Both the position numbers and the translations under genes were made by a program. Positions 26,099 through 33,549 of a stretch of DNA of 35,578 nt are shown here, in pieces. Location of the stretch: contig RFFQ01000187.1 in the NCBI GenBank assembly GCA_003697105.1, forward strand, positions 1 to 35,578, written 5' to 3'. Under the pieces are notes generated by a model. That model was not told the origin of the DNA. It saw only the letters and a list, made by a program, of their open reading frames with translations, and ran no database searches. Position 1 is the stretch's first letter; every line of letters begins with the position of its first letter. Origin of the DNA: Gemmatimonadota bacterium. GTDB lineage: Bacteria > 4572-55 > J002.

Positions 26099-26929
26099 TT
26101 ATAGTGTAAAATATTCATTTTCTTGTTTTTTAAATTTCACAATATGGATTTTGGTACCGGGGCCACTTCGGGTATCTATTTCCAGCATATCGGCGAGCAT
26201 TGCCACAATTGGCAATCCACGTCCTCGTTTTTCGACACTGACTTTGCCCTGCTCGGTAAATTGAACTTTTGCCACGGCGCGCCTCAACCCTTCGGCACTA
26301 TCTTTGGAAGCGCCTTTATCTTCAACAACCAAATCCATTTTATCATTATCGATAGTACAGCGCACATTGATCACCGAGTCACTCTCTTTTGAGCCATGTT
26401 CGATAGCATTATTGCAAATTTCATCCACAATCGTCTGAATCCGGTAGGCTTCTTTTCCTTCAAAGCCACGCATGGAAGCGATATTGGAAATAAAGTCCCG
26501 AACACAAGGCACAAAGTCGAGCGAGCTGGGAAAGGCAAGGGTGATAGTTTCTACCCGGGCGGCTTCTTCAAATTGCTGTACGGCATTATACACCGCGGGA
26601 TAAATATCAAACAGTTTATGCACACCCATCACGTGCAGGGCTTTTTCAACCGCCGGTGTAACCCCCGCTAAAATCAAATTTCCTTTCGCCGCCACGGCTT
26701 GCCCCCGGAAACCCATCAGCACTCCCAAAACCGAACCATCAATGTGATTCGTCTGGGTTAAGTCCGCAATGACCTGAAATTTTTTTTGGGCAACTAAATC
26801 TGCAATAATGGCGTTTAATTCTGAAAGCGCTTCCACATTGACCCGTTCACCAAAAGTCAACACGGGTATATCTGGGTTTGTCGGAGCGGGAACAACTTCA
26901 ATGATGTGTTTTGTGGGGTTCATTGCCAC
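26099..26929 (-). CDS. fusion of STAS antagonist and RsbW-like HATPase kinase
   Basis: A 276-residue protein. Residues about 20-120 are a STAS domain (FQVIADLTQTNHIDGSVLGV with Ser66 at the phospho-site; AAKGNLILAGVTPAVEKALH). Residues about 128-270 are a GHKL ATPase of the anti-sigma kinase group: N-box IVDEICNNAIEHGS (168-180), G1 VVEDKGAS with Asp204, G2 KRGRGLPIVAML (234-245) and RSGPGTKIHIVKF. Normally these are separate partners; here antagonist and kinase are on one chain, so self-inhibition or self-phosphorylation is possible. I favour GTG at 26929 (GAGGG 8 bases upstream) over ATG at 26923. It lies 14 bases after the PATAN sensor gene and upstream of a free STAS gene. No sigma factor or PP2C phosphatase is seen in the window. 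Confidence 0.9.
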   Translation of the reverse strand: MAMNPTKHIIEVVPAPTNPDIPVLTFGERVNVEALSELNAIIADLVAQKKFQVIADLTQTNHIDGSVLGVLMGFRGQAVAAKGNLILAGVTPAVEKALHVMGVHKLFDIYPAVYNAVQQFEEAARVETITLAFPSSLDFVPCVRDFISNIASMRGFEGKEAYRIQTIVDEICNNAIEHGSKESDSVINVRCTIDNDKMDLVVEDKGASKDSAEGLRRAVAKVQFTEQGKVSVEKRGRGLPIVAMLADMLEIDTRSGPGTKIHIVKFKKQENEYFTL

Positions 26930-26943
26930 TGATTTTACCCTCT

Positions 26944-28434
26944 TTAGGCAGATTTCACTTCAACCAAGCCGGATGAGACCAAACTGTACATGACTTTGTA
27001 TGTTTCAAATTCCGCATGAGTACTTCGCGCTAGGATGTTTTTGACGACCCGTTCTTGCTGGATCAAGGCAATAATGTTCATTTCTTCCGAGGTTAATTTA
27101 ATCTCCCGCTGGGCATCAGAGGGTTGCGGCAACACCACCAGTTCCGCATTCACACTTGGAATTAACTGTTTGATAACATCCATTTCATCCGTTTGGCGAG
27201 CACCTTCCATGAGCAAATGTTGCCAGTGCATTTTCACAGTTCGTTCTTCTTGTGTCACACCCGCCTCAAATATAAATGAACCTTTGCTCCATGTAAAGAA
27301 CGAATATACAGCTTCTTCACCCGACATCCGGTCATCAAGCAGGGCATGAACAATATCCCCATTTTCAAAGAAAATTTCCCCTTTTCCGTTGGGCGAATCC
27401 AGTGTCAGTTTGCCGGTCATTTGGGACGAGCAGATCGTATTGATCAAATCTGGGAAACTGAACACTTCCAACGTGCCTTCCAGACCCAACGCTTTACGGG
27501 CGATTTCTTTAATTCGAGTTTTTAAGGAGACCCGCATTTCATCAAATTTTTCAGCCAAAATACCGACTTCATCTTTGGTATGAACTTCTACGGCATGTTC
27601 GAGGTCACCTCCGGCGATAACCAACGCTTCATCCACAAGGTGTTTAATGGGTTCGGTCACTTTGCTTCCCACCCAACGCGCAATGACAAACGATAAGATG
27701 ATAATGATCAACGTAACCACAATCACAAACAAGATGCTTTTCAGTGTGCTGCGCCGTGCTTCTTGTTCCATACGGGCAATATCTTCTTCCAGTTTTTCAT
27801 ACGATGCCAAATACCGCACGGTATACAAGTGACCAATACCTTCTGCTTCAATTACGGGAAAGACCAAATCCAGCGCCCGAATTTCGCGCCCGTTAATATC
27901 GATAGTCGCTTCCAAGTCCACATCAGGTTCTTTTCCCTGAATGCGCTTCTTGAGTTCGGGGTCACCGGTAATTTCACGCGATCCTTCATAGCGCATCCCC
28001 CGGCCTTTTAACTCATCCCGAGAATCAAAAAGAATTTTTCCCGTGGATGAATATATAATCACGGCTCCGTTATCCACATCCGCATTATTGTCTAAGAGCC
28101 GTTGCATCGGTTCAACGAAAAATTCTTTATATGCCTCTTCAGGGGTCCCATCATAAAACGGCGGCTGGAAGTTATAGTTTTTTTCGTAAAGGTCAATAAT
28201 TTCTTGAGTCGCAAAGCGAGCAAATAAGCGGGTACGGGCTTCCAAGTCGGTTTTCATCTCGCTGCGTTTTTGTTCCAACTGGGCTTTATTCTCTTGATTT
28301 TTCAGATAGATCAGCACGCCGGCATTGATCACCGCACTCACAATAACCAGAGAGCTAATAATGGTGATCAAACGGGGGGTTAAACTGCGTTCCCAGATAT
28401 TATGCCATAGTCGCAAGAAGGGATTTGACTCCAT
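26944..28434 (-). CDS. two-TM sensor with periplasmic domain, HAMP and PATAN (DUF4388) domains
   Basis: A 496-residue inner-membrane signalling protein. TM1 is at about 22-43 (LITIISSLVIVSAVINAGVL). A periplasmic Cache-like domain spans about 44-225 (AVIIYSSTGKILFDSRDELKG; LVFPVIEAEGIGHLYTVR). TM2 is at about 231-252, and HAMP follows at 253-306 (VTEPIKHLVDEALVIAGGDL). A PATAN/DUF4388 domain occupies about 317-420 (LEGTLEVFSFPDLINTICSS; GKGEIFFENGDIVHALLDD; GEEAVYSFFTWSKGSFIFEA), then a helical, winged-helix-like tail. There is no kinase, cyclase or methyl-accepting domain, so output must be by protein contact. AAAGGA is 7 bases before the ATG. It is placed between the binding-protein lipoprotein and the STAS-HATPase gene, so it probably carries the signal across the membrane. 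Confidence 0.88.
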   Translation of the reverse strand: MESNPFLRLWHNIWERSLTPRLITIISSLVIVSAVINAGVLIYLKNQENKAQLEQKRSEMKTDLEARTRLFARFATQEIIDLYEKNYNFQPPFYDGTPEEAYKEFFVEPMQRLLDNNADVDNGAVIIYSSTGKILFDSRDELKGRGMRYEGSREITGDPELKKRIQGKEPDVDLEATIDINGREIRALDLVFPVIEAEGIGHLYTVRYLASYEKLEEDIARMEQEARRSTLKSILFVIVVTLIIIILSFVIARWVGSKVTEPIKHLVDEALVIAGGDLEHAVEVHTKDEVGILAEKFDEMRVSLKTRIKEIARKALGLEGTLEVFSFPDLINTICSSQMTGKLTLDSPNGKGEIFFENGDIVHALLDDRMSGEEAVYSFFTWSKGSFIFEAGVTQEERTVKMHWQHLLMEGARQTDEMDVIKQLIPSVNAELVVLPQPSDAQREIKLTSEEMNIIALIQQERVVKNILARSTHAEFETYKVMYSLVSSGLVEVKSA

Positions 28435-28479
28435 TAGACGGTCCTTTCTGATAAAAGATGCACCAAGTTACCAACAAAT

Positions 28480-30228
28480 TTACCGGATCGCAAAGTTATA
28501 CGGTTTATTATAGTTTTGAAGCATTCGAGTTTGGACGCGTGCGGCGGTGGTGAGTGCTTCTTGAGGACTTTCGACATCGTTAATCACTTTATTAATGGTC
28601 GCCACTTGAACTTCTTTCCAATCGATTTCCCACGGTTTAAACCACATTCCCGCATATTCGGCTTGTTCCACAAAGGGTTCGAGTAATGGATTCTCTCGTC
28701 GAGCAATTTCTCCGGCATCCCGGCGGGTAGGAGAGCGTTTGGTCTCGCGAAAATAATGTAACATGTTGTCGCGTTCCGCGCAAAATTTAATAAAATCCCA
28801 CGCGACTTCAGGGTGTTTGCAATCTTTAGAAACCACTTCGCCCCAGAACGTCGCATGGGCATACTTATTATTTAAGTCGATTTGTGGAATAGGCGCTACG
28901 CCAAAATCAATACCGGCATTGATAAATCCCCCGGCATACCATCCACCCGACATCACCATCGCACATTTACCCTCAATGAATGCTTGACGTTCTGGTGGGG
29001 CATCCGCCGACCAGATATTATATTTTTTAACAAAATCGGTGTAAAATTCAAGAGCTTCTACAAATTTAGGCTGATCTACGAGGGATTTCTTCAAATCAGG
29101 AGATACGGGTGGTTGCCCCATTTGTACGGCAATCATCTCCAGCAAGTTATGATCTTGCGAAACATTACCGACCGATCCGATTGCCGCACCATATACTTCC
29201 CCGTTTGTAGCTTTCTTTATTTGCAAACAATAGTTCAGGAAGTCATCCCACGTGCGAGGGGGACGTTCTGGGTCCAGACCTGCCCGCCGAAAAATCGTTT
29301 TATTGTAATATAAAGCAATCGTATTTGCGCCCAAGGCAATTGCCCAAAGCTTTTCATCAGGCGTATCCATATCAGTGGCAAAGGCGCGACGTACGAAGTC
29401 ATAGAACGTCTCAGCATATTCTTGTGGAGTCATCACAGACGGGGGAATCGGTTCCAGTTGGTCAATATAGTAAGGCAACCATGAGGCATGAATCTCAAAC
29501 ATATCCGGACCCAAACCCAATTCTAACGCCGGTAATAACTTTGATTGAAAATTCTTTTTGCTGATTTGCTTATATACGATATCCACATTTGGGTGCATTG
29601 CCTCATATTTTTCAATTAACGGGGCAAACACCTCCTCTTTTTCCCAAATTCGCCAATATTCTAAGCGAATTTTCGAGGTATCAACCTCAGCGAGTTCCAG
29701 TGCCACTTCATCAACAGGTTCAACAATCAAATTGGTGTGAAGCACGTCCGCCAGACTGGAGCCATCTTCCGCGTCATTTTGAACCGCAATAAACCCTTTA
29801 TTATCAACAAATAACGTTGTGGGTAAACTTTGAATTTCATACTTGGTTAAGAGGTCTGGTTCTCCCATTAGAATGGGATAAGAAATATTGTAAATCCGGG
29901 AAAATCGTGCGGCATCACGCGGGTCAGAATCAAACAAGATCGCCAGCACTTTGAGTCGTGCTTCATTACCGTTATAATATTTTTGGAGCGTGGATAAATC
30001 TTGCCGGATATCACTCTGGTCCACATCCGAACCAAAATAGATCAAACTGACAGAATTTTGAATTGTACTCGTCAGATTAACCTTTTCCCCGTTGACATCC
30101 GTCAGGGTAAAATCAACCACTTTATCGCCCAATTTTGCCCGGGACGAACAGCTACTCATGGTTAATGAGATGATGAAGATAAAAGCGAGGTAGCGTACAA
30201 AGGGGGAAAATGTGAGTATGGATTTCAT
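28480..30228 (-). CDS. lipoprotein fusing a cysteine-less thioredoxin fold to a family-1 solute-binding protein
   Basis: A 582-residue protein from the ATG at 30228; an in-frame TTG 30 bases upstream is less likely. A lipoprotein signal (VRYLAFIFIISLTMSSC) places Cys27 at the mature N-terminus. Residues about 31-165 are a thioredoxin/AhpC-like fold (LGDKVVDFTLTDVNGEKVNL; VLAILFDSDP; the cis-Pro loop SLPTTLFVDNKGFI with Pro136), but the active-site segment reads SLIYFGSDVDQSDIRQ, with no cysteine. Residues about 187-570 are an extracellular sugar-type solute-binding protein (YWRIWEKEEVFAPLIEKYEA; ELGLGPDMFEIHASW; ALGANTIALYYNKTIFRRAG; GKCAMVMSGGWYAGGF; ATFWGEVVSKDCKHPEVAWD). No ABC permease or ATPase is linked. 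First gene of the sensor operon, so a ligand-sensing role is inferred. Confidence 0.88.
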   Translation of the reverse strand: MKSILTFSPFVRYLAFIFIISLTMSSCSSRAKLGDKVVDFTLTDVNGEKVNLTSTIQNSVSLIYFGSDVDQSDIRQDLSTLQKYYNGNEARLKVLAILFDSDPRDAARFSRIYNISYPILMGEPDLLTKYEIQSLPTTLFVDNKGFIAVQNDAEDGSSLADVLHTNLIVEPVDEVALELAEVDTSKIRLEYWRIWEKEEVFAPLIEKYEAMHPNVDIVYKQISKKNFQSKLLPALELGLGPDMFEIHASWLPYYIDQLEPIPPSVMTPQEYAETFYDFVRRAFATDMDTPDEKLWAIALGANTIALYYNKTIFRRAGLDPERPPRTWDDFLNYCLQIKKATNGEVYGAAIGSVGNVSQDHNLLEMIAVQMGQPPVSPDLKKSLVDQPKFVEALEFYTDFVKKYNIWSADAPPERQAFIEGKCAMVMSGGWYAGGFINAGIDFGVAPIPQIDLNNKYAHATFWGEVVSKDCKHPEVAWDFIKFCAERDNMLHYFRETKRSPTRRDAGEIARRENPLLEPFVEQAEYAGMWFKPWEIDWKEVQVATINKVINDVESPQEALTTAARVQTRMLQNYNKPYNFAIR

Positions 30229-30287
30229 GTATAATGCCTTCTCCCAAGGAGGAATCAACTACGAGCTAAACCTTAGAACTGTGAATG

Positions 30288-30316
30288 ATTCTACACAATT
30301 TAGAAAATGATGTCAA
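30288..30316 (-). promoter_or_regulatory. strong sigma70-type promoter of the sensor/partner-switch operon
   Basis: Minus-strand TTGACA (30316-30311), 17-base spacer, TAGAAT (30293-30288). It leaves a leader of about 50 bases to the lipoprotein ATG at 30228. It is separated from the upstream xerC operon by a hairpin at 30408-30367. Confidence 0.75.
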
Positions 30317-30363
30317 GCAAAAAATCCATTGATACCGCGGCAGTTATGCCATATTGGTGCTTA

Positions 30364-30408
30364 TGAAAATACCGGAATAGCCGTAGATTATCCACTGTTC
30401 CGGTATTT
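30364..30408 (-). terminator. hairpin terminator after xerC
   Basis: On the minus strand a 14-bp stem (AAATACCGGAACAG, 30408-30395, with CTATTCCGGTATTT, 30380-30367; one G-T pair) encloses a 14-base loop and ends in a short TTTTC. The stem is strong but the T-run is poor. It also separates xerC from the next promoter. Confidence 0.55.
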
Positions 30409-30435
30409 GTATAATAAAAAATTATGTAAATAGTA

Positions 30436-31383
30436 CTACGCTCGGGGATGTGCCATATTATAGATTTCGCGCAAGCGTTTCGTGGCAACGTGGGTATAGA
30501 CTTCCGTACTGGCTAAACTTTCGTGACCCAACAGTTCTTGAATTGAGCGCAAATCGGCTCCCGCATCTAAAAGATGTGTGGCAAAACTATGGCGTAGGGT
30601 GTGGGGGCTAATATGGCTCACTTCTGCCAACTTTTCAATATGACGATTCAACATATATTGGACACTAGAAACGGTCAAGCGATTGCCATACCGGCTCAAG
30701 AATAGCGCATCATGATCAATTCGTATCCGGCGTCCATCTTTCCAATTTTGTTTCATCCCTTTCGCCCGTTCAATGTACTCTTCCCGGCGTGCTAAATATG
30801 CCCGCGTAGCCACAATAGCCCCCTCTCCCATAGGCACAATACGCTCTTTACGCCGTTTACCCAATATACGAACCAGATTTTGATCCAAATCTACATCACC
30901 TACATTCAACCCAACCAGTTCACTGACCCGTACTCCAGTACCATACATCATTTCCAGCATGGCACGATCCCGCAAACCCTGAACGGTATCTAAGTCTGGC
31001 ATTTCCACCAAGCGTGAAATTTGCGGCACATTTAAGAATTCTGGAAGTTTCTTTTCGATTTTAGGACTGGCGATCTGTGCTGCCACATTGATAGTAATCA
31101 CTTTCCGGTCACACAAAAAGTTAAAAAACGACCGTAACGTAGACAGCTTGCGGGCGATCGATTTCTTTGTGAAATCCTGTTCGTATAAGTCACTCATAAA
31201 TGCGCGCACATCTTGACGGCTAACCTGAGCATAATCGATGGGTTGGGTCGCATCCAGCCCCAGAATACGGCGTAACGAGGTCTCAAACTGTTCCAAATCT
31301 CGCCGGTACGCCACGATGGTGTGCTCCGAACAATTGCGTTCGTATTTCAAATAATCCAAAAAACGAGCGATCCACGTCTCCAT
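30436..31383 (-). CDS. xerC: tyrosine recombinase, XerC/XerD type
   Basis: A 315-residue site-specific recombinase for chromosome-dimer resolution at dif. I place the start at the ATG at 31383 (METWIARFLDYLKYERNCSE), with AAAGGAG about 11 bases upstream; the frame is open 114 bases further, inside the protease gene, but that extension does not look like family sequence. An N-terminal SAM-like DNA-binding domain (1-95) is followed by the catalytic domain with Arg152 (GTGVRVSEL), Lys176, His261 and Arg264 (SPHTLRHSFATHL), His287 (LLGHESL) and Tyr296 (STEVYTHV). Standard XerC/D length, 2 bases after the upstream stop in a housekeeping operon; not beside a tRNA or phage genes. XerC versus XerD cannot be settled here. 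Confidence 0.92.
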   Translation of the reverse strand: METWIARFLDYLKYERNCSEHTIVAYRRDLEQFETSLRRILGLDATQPIDYAQVSRQDVRAFMSDLYEQDFTKKSIARKLSTLRSFFNFLCDRKVITINVAAQIASPKIEKKLPEFLNVPQISRLVEMPDLDTVQGLRDRAMLEMMYGTGVRVSELVGLNVGDVDLDQNLVRILGKRRKERIVPMGEGAIVATRAYLARREEYIERAKGMKQNWKDGRRIRIDHDALFLSRYGNRLTVSSVQYMLNRHIEKLAEVSHISPHTLRHSFATHLLDAGADLRSIQELLGHESLASTEVYTHVATKRLREIYNMAHPRA

Positions 31384-31385
31384 AG

Positions 31386-32225
31386 CTAAAAGCTCCTTTC
31401 CTCTGGATAGATAAAGAGATGGTGCTGGGTCATTCGCGCTCGATTGTACGCTACCCGCGCCGCCCGAAATAGAAAGAAACCCAGTAAAATCAGCCAAACA
31501 CCGTTCAAAACATCTGGTTCAAACAGGAAAAAAAATCCTCCACCCATCAAGAAGCCTCCCACCAATTGCCCGGCAGCCGATGCGATTACAGTTGCCTTTT
31601 CAAAATTATGGAGCAACCGCCAGAGCATTGCCCGGAGTAAACGTCCACCATCCAAAGGAAATGCCGGTACTAAATTGATGGTTGCCAAAACAAAATTCAG
31701 GAGCATCACATACCCCAGCAACGCCACACATCCAGCGAGATACGAATTTCCACCGGTAATCGAACCGCTAATGATCTGATCAAAAGCCACCCAAAAATGA
31801 AAGGCAGGCACCCACAAAGGCAGAAGCAACCAACCGATTAGCAGGAGTAGCATCCCGATCCCAAAGCTACAAAGGGGACCGGCGATCGCAATAACAAATT
31901 CTGCGCCGGGCGTAGGCGGCTCTTGTTTAATTTGGGCAACACCGCCAAACATAAATAGAACAATACGGTGTACCCCAATCCCATACTTGATGGCAAAATA
32001 GCTGTGCGCCAATTCATGTAGCGTAATTGAGATAAAAAGCAGGGCGGCAGAAACAGCACCCAAGAAGAAAGCGATAGGAATATCAAACGGGGTATAAAAT
32101 GAAGTGGCCAGACTTACGGTGATCAGAACCATCACCACAAACCAGGAGACATGAAGTTCCAGATCGATGCCCATCGGACGTCCAATTTTCCACGAAGCAC
32201 CGATAACGAGTTCAGCAAAACGCAT
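31386..32225 (-). CDS. site-2-type intramembrane zinc metalloprotease (M50 family)
   Basis: A 279-residue polytopic protein. Zinc site SITLHELAHSYFAIKYG (His70, Glu71, His74) and the second conserved motif NLVPAFPLDGGRLLRAMLW, whose Asp is the third zinc ligand, define the family. About six hydrophobic segments are visible (for example 27-43, 50-70, 105-135, 165-185, 215-240, 245-262). There is no PDZ or CBS domain, as in the SpoIVFB-like/archaeal subgroup without CBS. Members cut transmembrane segments of regulators such as anti-sigma factors; the substrate here is unknown. AGGAG lies 11 bases before the ATG. It starts 6 bases after the phosphoesterase gene and is followed at 2 bases by xerC. 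Confidence 0.92.
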   Translation of the reverse strand: MRFAELVIGASWKIGRPMGIDLELHVSWFVVMVLITVSLATSFYTPFDIPIAFFLGAVSAALLFISITLHELAHSYFAIKYGIGVHRIVLFMFGGVAQIKQEPPTPGAEFVIAIAGPLCSFGIGMLLLLIGWLLLPLWVPAFHFWVAFDQIISGSITGGNSYLAGCVALLGYVMLLNFVLATINLVPAFPLDGGRLLRAMLWRLLHNFEKATVIASAAGQLVGGFLMGGGFFFLFEPDVLNGVWLILLGFFLFRAARVAYNRARMTQHHLFIYPEERSF

Positions 32226-32231
32226 GTAGAT

Positions 32232-32975
32232 TTAATCTCCTGTGGCCAGGCGTTCTGCCAGAAGATAGGGCAAATTTGCCGCCAGAATTTTTTGTTGGGC
32301 GGTCTTGATGTCATATTCAATGCGTTTGATCTGAACCGTGTGCGCTGTCGCATCAAAAACACAATATGCGGAAAGCGGATTCCGATCCCGAGGTTGCCCT
32401 ACGCTCCCAACATTGATGATATACCGGCTATCGGGCATTAATTCAATCACGTCGGTACCATTTTGGGCGGGGATGACATCGATCTCACCGTCACAAAATC
32501 GAATGACCATCGGGGTATGAGAATGACCAATGAAACAAATCTGTTCAGTGAAATTACGAAATTCATATTTGGCTTCATAGCGGGAGAAGATGTAGTTCCA
32601 CGCCTCGGGTTGCGAGGGTGTCGCATGCACGACCATAAAATTATCATTCTCAAAATGATGAGAGAGTTCTCGTTTACGTAAGTAGTTCATATTTTTTTTA
32701 CTCAGCACATCCCGTGTCCAAAGAACGGCATGTTTGGCATAGGGATTAAAGTGGCGAATATCCGTCAATTCTAGGGCGGCATAATCATGATTACCTGCCA
32801 ATACTACCGTGGCATTCTGACGTACTAACTCGACACACTCATTGGGATTTGCACCATAACCGACTACATCGCCTAAACAGATATATTCATCAATAGATTC
32901 ATCTTCATACGCTTTCAACACGGAGGTTAGGGCTTCCAGATTCCCATGAATATCCGAATATATTCCGTACCGCAT
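32232..32975 (-). CDS. calcineurin-like metallophosphoesterase (YfcE/PF12850-like)
   Basis: A 247-residue cytosolic phosphoesterase. Metal-binding motifs are in order: YSDIHGN (Asp8, His10), LGDVVGYG (Asp36), AGNHDYA, VVHATPS, GHSHTP. Together they give the dinuclear metal centre of the superfamily. The ICLGDVVGYGANPNECVELV segment is typical of a widespread bacterial group of unknown substrate (phosphodiester or protein phosphatase activity has been suggested for relatives). The start is the ATG at 32975, preceded by TAGGAG; the ORF could begin one codon earlier at TTG. It sits in a run with nusB and a site-2 protease gene. Confidence 0.9.
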   Translation of the reverse strand: MRYGIYSDIHGNLEALTSVLKAYEDESIDEYICLGDVVGYGANPNECVELVRQNATVVLAGNHDYAALELTDIRHFNPYAKHAVLWTRDVLSKKNMNYLRKRELSHHFENDNFMVVHATPSQPEAWNYIFSRYEAKYEFRNFTEQICFIGHSHTPMVIRFCDGEIDVIPAQNGTDVIELMPDSRYIINVGSVGQPRDRNPLSAYCVFDATAHTVQIKRIEYDIKTAQQKILAANLPYLLAERLATGD

Positions 32976-33042
32976 CAATTTCTCCTAAACTTATTCGATA
33001 GTTATAAAGGTCATGGTTAGTAAACTCAAAGCGGCGTGTAGA

Positions 33043-33549
33043 TCAGGCATTTAGCTCGCGTCGCACTCGATCTAGAATGCCATTGACAAACCGGCTGCTA
33101 TTTTCCGTGCTAAACTCTTTCGCCAATTCGATGGCTTCATTGATAGTGACTTTTACAGGAATATTCTTTCTCAAATAGATCATTTCGGCGAGGGCCATGC
33201 GCAAAATGACTTTATCAACCAAGGCAATACGGGGTAGGTCCCAATGTTCGGCAGAGCGTTCGATCCACTGATCAATTTCAGTTTGATGGTGAATTGCAAT
33301 GTCGAGCAATTGGGTAGCAAATGCTTTGGTGGGCAGGTCAAACACGGCATCTTCCTTGAATTCAGGATCATCTTCATACTCTTTCATTTGCCAAAACCAG
33401 GAACTAATTGCCTCCGGCGAACCACCCGTAACACTATATGAATACAGCATTTGCAGGGTACAACGACGTGCCAGATGTCGCTTTTGGAATCGCCCGCCTT
33501 TGGGTTTGGACGGATGCGATTTGGTATGTTCCGCTCGTTTAGTTTTCAT
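33043..33549 (-). CDS. nusB: transcription antitermination factor NusB
   Basis: A 168-residue RNA-binding protein that, with NusE (S10), binds boxA and supports antitermination of rRNA operons. Visible: a basic N-terminal extension, then RHLARRCTLQMLYSYSV, the helical core (LLDIAIHHQTEIDQWIERSA), and the conserved LPRIALVDKVILRMALAEMI, PVKVTINEAIELAKEFST and SSRFVNGILDRVRREL. Its first 11 bases overlap the end of the guanylyltransferase gene, so the two are translationally coupled. ribH, a common neighbour, is absent. Confidence 0.95.
   Translation of the reverse strand: MKTKRAEHTKSHPSKPKGGRFQKRHLARRCTLQMLYSYSVTGGSPEAISSWFWQMKEYEDDPEFKEDAVFDLPTKAFATQLLDIAIHHQTEIDQWIERSAEHWDLPRIALVDKVILRMALAEMIYLRKNIPVKVTINEAIELAKEFSTENSSRFVNGILDRVRRELNA

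Noticed and set aside
30436-31383. phage or island integrase
   Set aside because: Standard XerC/D length and motifs, housekeeping neighbours, and no attachment repeats, tRNA or phage genes nearby.
31384-31497. N-terminal extension of xerC to 31497
   Set aside because: It lies inside the protease gene; the alignment-like start METWIARFLDYL has its own ribosome site.
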